From the NCBI RefSeq assembly GCF_017875325.1, contig NZ_JAGGMN010000001.1:2500140-2564139 (forward strand): DNA of 64,000 bases, written 5' to 3'. Of this stretch, positions 61,426 to 64,000 are shown in pieces; within the stretch, counting starts at the first letter, position 1, and each line of letters begins with the position of its first letter. The stretch is from Methanofollis sp. W23. GTDB taxonomy: Archaea > Halobacteriota > Methanomicrobia > Methanomicrobiales > Methanofollaceae. The translations under genes were made by a program, and so were the position numbers. The notes below the pieces were generated by a model. That model did no database searches. It was not told the origin of the DNA and saw only the letters and a list, made by a program, of their open reading frames with translations.

Positions 61426-61907
61426 TCTTGAGTCTCCTCGTACGAGGTTCCAAGCCCATGGACGATGTCCCGACGGGCGACGATCCCGATCAGTCGGCCT
61501 TCGTCGACGACCGGGAGGCGGGCGATCCCTTCCCGCAACATCTGTCCTGCCGCCTCCTCGATCTCGGCGTCAGGCTTGATGGTGATCGCCGGCATCGACA
61601 TCACCCTGCGGACGGGGGTTGTCCCGATATCTGAGAGAGCCGATTTGGTCTTCTCCCAGTTGATGACCTCCCTGATCGGGACCTCGATCAGTTCGAAAGG
61701 TGAGGGGAGCCAGAGGTCGTCTGAGATCTCGCCGGTCTTGAGGAGCGAGAGTACATCGGCCTCGGTGATCACCCCAACCAGTTTCTCTTCGTCCATCACC
61801 GGCAGGCCCCCGACGTCGTGCGTGCGCAGGAGGGCCGCGGCTTCCCTCACGGTCGCGTCGGCATGGACAGTGACCGGTTCCTCTGTCATGATCTCCCTGA
61901 CTTTCAT
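61422..61907 (-). CDS. tandem CBS-domain protein
   Basis: 161 residues forming two CBS motifs: KVREIMTEEPVTVHADATVREAAALL...GVITEADVLSLL and VRRVMSMPAITIKPDAEIEEAAGQML...GIVARRDIVHGL. CBS pairs bind adenosyl ligands (AMP, ATP, SAM). It has no catalytic domain. It sits between argC and argJ, so it may sense energy or a nucleotide for the pathway. Start at ATG 61907 with GGAG spaced before it; ATG 61916 is possible. Confidence 0.9.
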   Translation of the reverse strand: MKVREIMTEEPVTVHADATVREAAALLRTHDVGGLPVMDEEKLVGVITEADVLSLLKTGEISDDLWLPSPFELIEVPIREVINWEKTKSALSDIGTTPVRRVMSMPAITIKPDAEIEEAAGQMLREGIARLPVVDEGRLIGIVARRDIVHGLGTSYEETQE

Positions 61908-61924
61908 GCTGTTCATCTCCACTC

Positions 61925-62911
61925 TTATGGCATGCAGGGGGGGGTCATAAGCCCGTCGTTCTCCGCAAACCCGCAGATGATGTTCATGTTCTGGATCGCC
62001 TGCCCTGCGGCGCCCTTGACAAGATTGTCGATCGCCGAGACAACGACGACCCGTTCGTCCTGTGCCTCGAACCAGATGTCGCAGAAGTTGCTCCCGCGCA
62101 CCGCTGGCAAGGAAGGCTTCTGGAGACGGACAAAGAACTCGTCCTTGTAGAACTCCTGGTAGCGCCCCTCGATCTCCTCCTGGGTGAGGGGTTCGTCTGT
62201 GATGATATGGGCGGTGGTGAGGATCCCCCGATTCACCGGGACGAGGTGGGGGGTGAAGAAACAGTGCGCCTTCGACCCGAGACGCCCGAGTTCCTGCTTC
62301 ATCTCGGCGAGGTGGCGGTGACTGGTCCACTTATAGGGGGTCACCCCGTCGGCCACATTCGGGTAGTGGGAGGAGGACGAAGGGTTGACACCTGAACCCG
62401 AGACGCCGGTCTTCGAGTCATAGATCACATAGCGTGCCTTGTCGGCAAGCGGCGCCGCGGCAAGGGTGGCCCCGGTCGGGAAACATCCGGGGTTTGAGAC
62501 AAATTGCTTCCCCTTCACCTCTTCCCGGTGGAGTTCGGGAAGGCCGTACGGTGCCTCAAAATAGTCGGTATGGGTGACGCCGTAGACTTTTTCGTAGACT
62601 TCCCTTGGCAGACGGTAGTCGGCAGAGAGGTCGACGACCTTCATCCCCTGTTCCAGGAGCCCGCCGGCATAATGCATCGCGGCGGTATGCGGCACCGCAA
62701 GGAAGGCGACGTCGGCGTCGATTTCTTCGACGGCAGGGTTGGTGAAGGTGAGGTCGGTATATCCTGTGAGATGGGGGTGGACCGCGCTGACCGGTCGGCC
62801 CTCCTCTTTCCTTGAGGTGGCCATGACCACCTCGGCCGAGGAGTGGCCCTGGAGGAGGCGGATCAACTCGCCGCCTGTATAGCCAGATGCCCCGACAATA
62901 GCAACATCCAT
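61925..62911 (-). CDS. argC: N-acetyl-gamma-glutamyl-phosphate reductase
   Basis: 328 residues; third step of arginine synthesis. NADP-binding [18 protein letters not shown], catalytic Cys143 in [19 protein letters not shown] and the C-terminal [15 protein letters not shown] are all in place. ATG 62911 begins the Rossmann strand directly; GTG 62920 in frame is less likely. First gene of the arg cluster. Confidence 0.96.
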   Translation of the reverse strand: MDVAIVGASGYTGGELIRLLQGHSSAEVVMATSRKEEGRPVSAVHPHLTGYTDLTFTNPAVEEIDADVAFLAVPHTAAMHYAGGLLEQGMKVVDLSADYRLPREVYEKVYGVTHTDYFEAPYGLPELHREEVKGKQFVSNPGCFPTGATLAAAPLADKARYVIYDSKTGVSGSGVNPSSSSHYPNVADGVTPYKWTSHRHLAEMKQELGRLGSKAHCFFTPHLVPVNRGILTTAHIITDEPLTQEEIEGRYQEFYKDEFFVRLQKPSLPAVRGSNFCDIWFEAQDERVVVVSAIDNLVKGAAGQAIQNMNIICGFAENDGLMTPPCMP

Positions 62912-62937
62912 ACAGGACACTATACCGGAGGGAAAAT

Positions 62938-63840
62938 TTAATGCTTTGGAGTAGCCAGGAGGAGTTCTCCGGCTAACTGTCTGATCTCGTCCCGATTTTC
63001 AAGTCCTTTGAGAAGATCAGGGGGAAGCGCACTCTCCCCGTACTTCGCTCCCACATATGCCCCGCAGATGAAGGCGATGGTGTCAGTGTTCCCGCCGATG
63101 TTGGCCGCGATGTAGAGGAGGTTTTCAGGGTTCTCATACCTGCTGATGAGGAAGAAGGTGATCGGGACGGTCTGGTAGACCGAGACGTCGTTCCCGATCA
63201 CGGTGAGAGCACTCTCAAGACTGATCCCTTCATGTTCGAGTTCGACGGCACGCCTGGTCCGTGTCCCGAACTCGGGGTCTTCGGCCGCCGCAGTCCGCAG
63301 GGCGACGTCGAGGGGGTCTGCGGCAGAACGGAGTGCGGCCGAGAGGAACAGTCCTACAGTCACGGTCCCGGCGAGGGCGGCGGGATGGGTATGGGTGACG
63401 GAGCAGGCCTTTGCAAGTCGTCCTGAGAGTTCGACCTGGTCCGCATATTTGAGGGCGAAGGGGACGGCGAGGGGGATGCATCCGGCGGTATCTGAGTTCA
63501 CGCCGCTCTGGTCGGGTCCGACAGTGACCAGGCGTTCGCAGGCCGCCATCAGCGACCCGTCAGGGAACCTCAGGTCTCCTGAGAGACAGAGGCGCGCGAG
63601 GGCGTCGGCATAATGTCCCTCTGAATAGGTACCTGATGCAAGGAGAGATGTCACGAGGAGCATGACCTGGGTGTCGTCGGTGTACTGTCCGGGGTCGAGT
63701 CTGGCATTTGGGTGCCATTTCCATGGCTTGCGGTAGCCACGGTAGAGGTGCGAGAGGTTCGTGGGGCCACTCTCCCCTGGCATTCCGAGGGCGTCGCCGA
63801 TGGCCGCCCCGAGCAGACATCCCCTGAAACGGTCCAGCAT
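62938..63840 (-). CDS. ADP-ribosylglycohydrolase family protein (DraG-like)
   Basis: 300 residues, all-helical dimetal hydrolase. [17 protein letters not shown] and YTDDTQVML supply the first metal ligands, and [19 protein letters not shown] the second set. The family removes ADP-ribose from proteins (DraG, ARH) or acts on related compounds. A TATA box lies inside the longer open frame, so ATG 63840 is the start. No dinitrogenase genes or ADP-ribosyltransferase in the window, so the target is unknown. Its stop is 26 bases upstream of argC on the same strand. Confidence 0.9.
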   Translation of the reverse strand: MLDRFRGCLLGAAIGDALGMPGESGPTNLSHLYRGYRKPWKWHPNARLDPGQYTDDTQVMLLVTSLLASGTYSEGHYADALARLCLSGDLRFPDGSLMAACERLVTVGPDQSGVNSDTAGCIPLAVPFALKYADQVELSGRLAKACSVTHTHPAALAGTVTVGLFLSAALRSAADPLDVALRTAAAEDPEFGTRTRRAVELEHEGISLESALTVIGNDVSVYQTVPITFFLISRYENPENLLYIAANIGGNTDTIAFICGAYVGAKYGESALPPDLLKGLENRDEIRQLAGELLLATPKH

Positions 63841-63860
63841 CAGTGTCCTATTCACCGGGC

Positions 63861-63870
63861 GATATAATAA
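63861..63870 (-). promoter_or_regulatory. TATA box of the ADP-ribosylglycohydrolase gene
   Basis: TTATTATATC on the minus strand about 25 bases before ATG 63840. It excludes the in-frame ATG at 63882 and suggests a leaderless message. Confidence 0.55.
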
Positions 63871-64000
63871 GTTCTTCGACATATCTCAGATAATACTGGC
63901 GTCTTACAGAAAAATGATTGAATTCAACTCTGGAAATATCTCTGTGCCGCCTCTCTCTGGCGGAATGCGGGCTATGAAATGGGGCGGGGGAGGATACAGT

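Overview
The window (about 60% G+C) looks like the chromosome of a hydrogenotrophic methanogen of the order Methanomicrobiales, close to Methanofollis or Methanoculleus. This is inferred from content. Archaeal information-processing genes are present (aIF2-gamma, Rpo7, Spt4, S24e, S27ae, L40e, a Kae1-Bud32 fusion). So are a methanogenesis-marker-1 YcaO (McrA thioglycine), a four-subunit pyruvate:ferredoxin oxidoreductase, a dihydropteroate-synthase-like protein, an AglB oligosaccharyltransferase and TATA-box promoters with leaderless starts. No CRISPR array, rRNA, plasmid or provirus was seen.

Layout. 1-3553: end of a SufC gene, SufB/D, Pcm, a cyclase-family hydrolase and a DUF364-like protein. 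4321-18578: one long plus-strand run making and using an acetamido sugar: GlmM, two sugar-nucleotidyltransferases, GlmS, then homologues of WbpD, WbpE, WbpB and WbpA, a GT4 glycosyltransferase and AglB, ending in a histone-deacetylase-family gene that overlaps aglB. Together these could convert fructose-6-P to UDP-GlcNAc and on to a diacetamido-uronic acid for N-glycosylation of surface proteins. 18828-20778: YcaO, DUF2098 and a nickel regulator NikR with a dyad between its TATA box and start codon. 20970-26715: translation/transcription/tRNA-modification superoperon. 26816-29650: a phosphothreonine-lyase-like protein, Thi4, HtpX, tRNA-Gly(TCC), tRNA-Val(CAC).

29939-44000 is a looser accessory region with long non-coding gaps: a bacterial-type shikimate kinase, a decayed immunity gene, an A+T-rich HflX that looks acquired, a lipoprotein, glutamine synthetase, an Hsp20-like protein, RlmH, a yeast-type cytosine deaminase, a three-repeat PEGA-like surface protein and a pair of small export proteins. 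43941-50578: FAD synthetase, JAMM protease, DHPS-like protein, PHP phosphoesterase, TruA and porBAGD. 51202-55909: DUF362 ferredoxin-like protein, cytoplasmic chemoreceptor, CheW and DUF2769. 56047-63840: P-type cation ATPase, argC-CBS-argJ-argB and an ADP-ribosylglycohydrolase.

The most striking unlabelled structure is a dispersed family of intergenic elements. The best copies are about 230 bp, end in inverted repeats of the form GGCTCTGTAGAAA...TTTCTACAGAGCC, carry G+C-rich hairpins, and at least two are flanked by perfect 8-bp direct repeats (CATCATTG; CTTTTTTC). They look like non-autonomous mobile elements (MITEs). End sequence and duplication length suggest mobilisation by an IS6-type transposase, though no transposase lies in the window. 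They account for most of the non-coding gaps.
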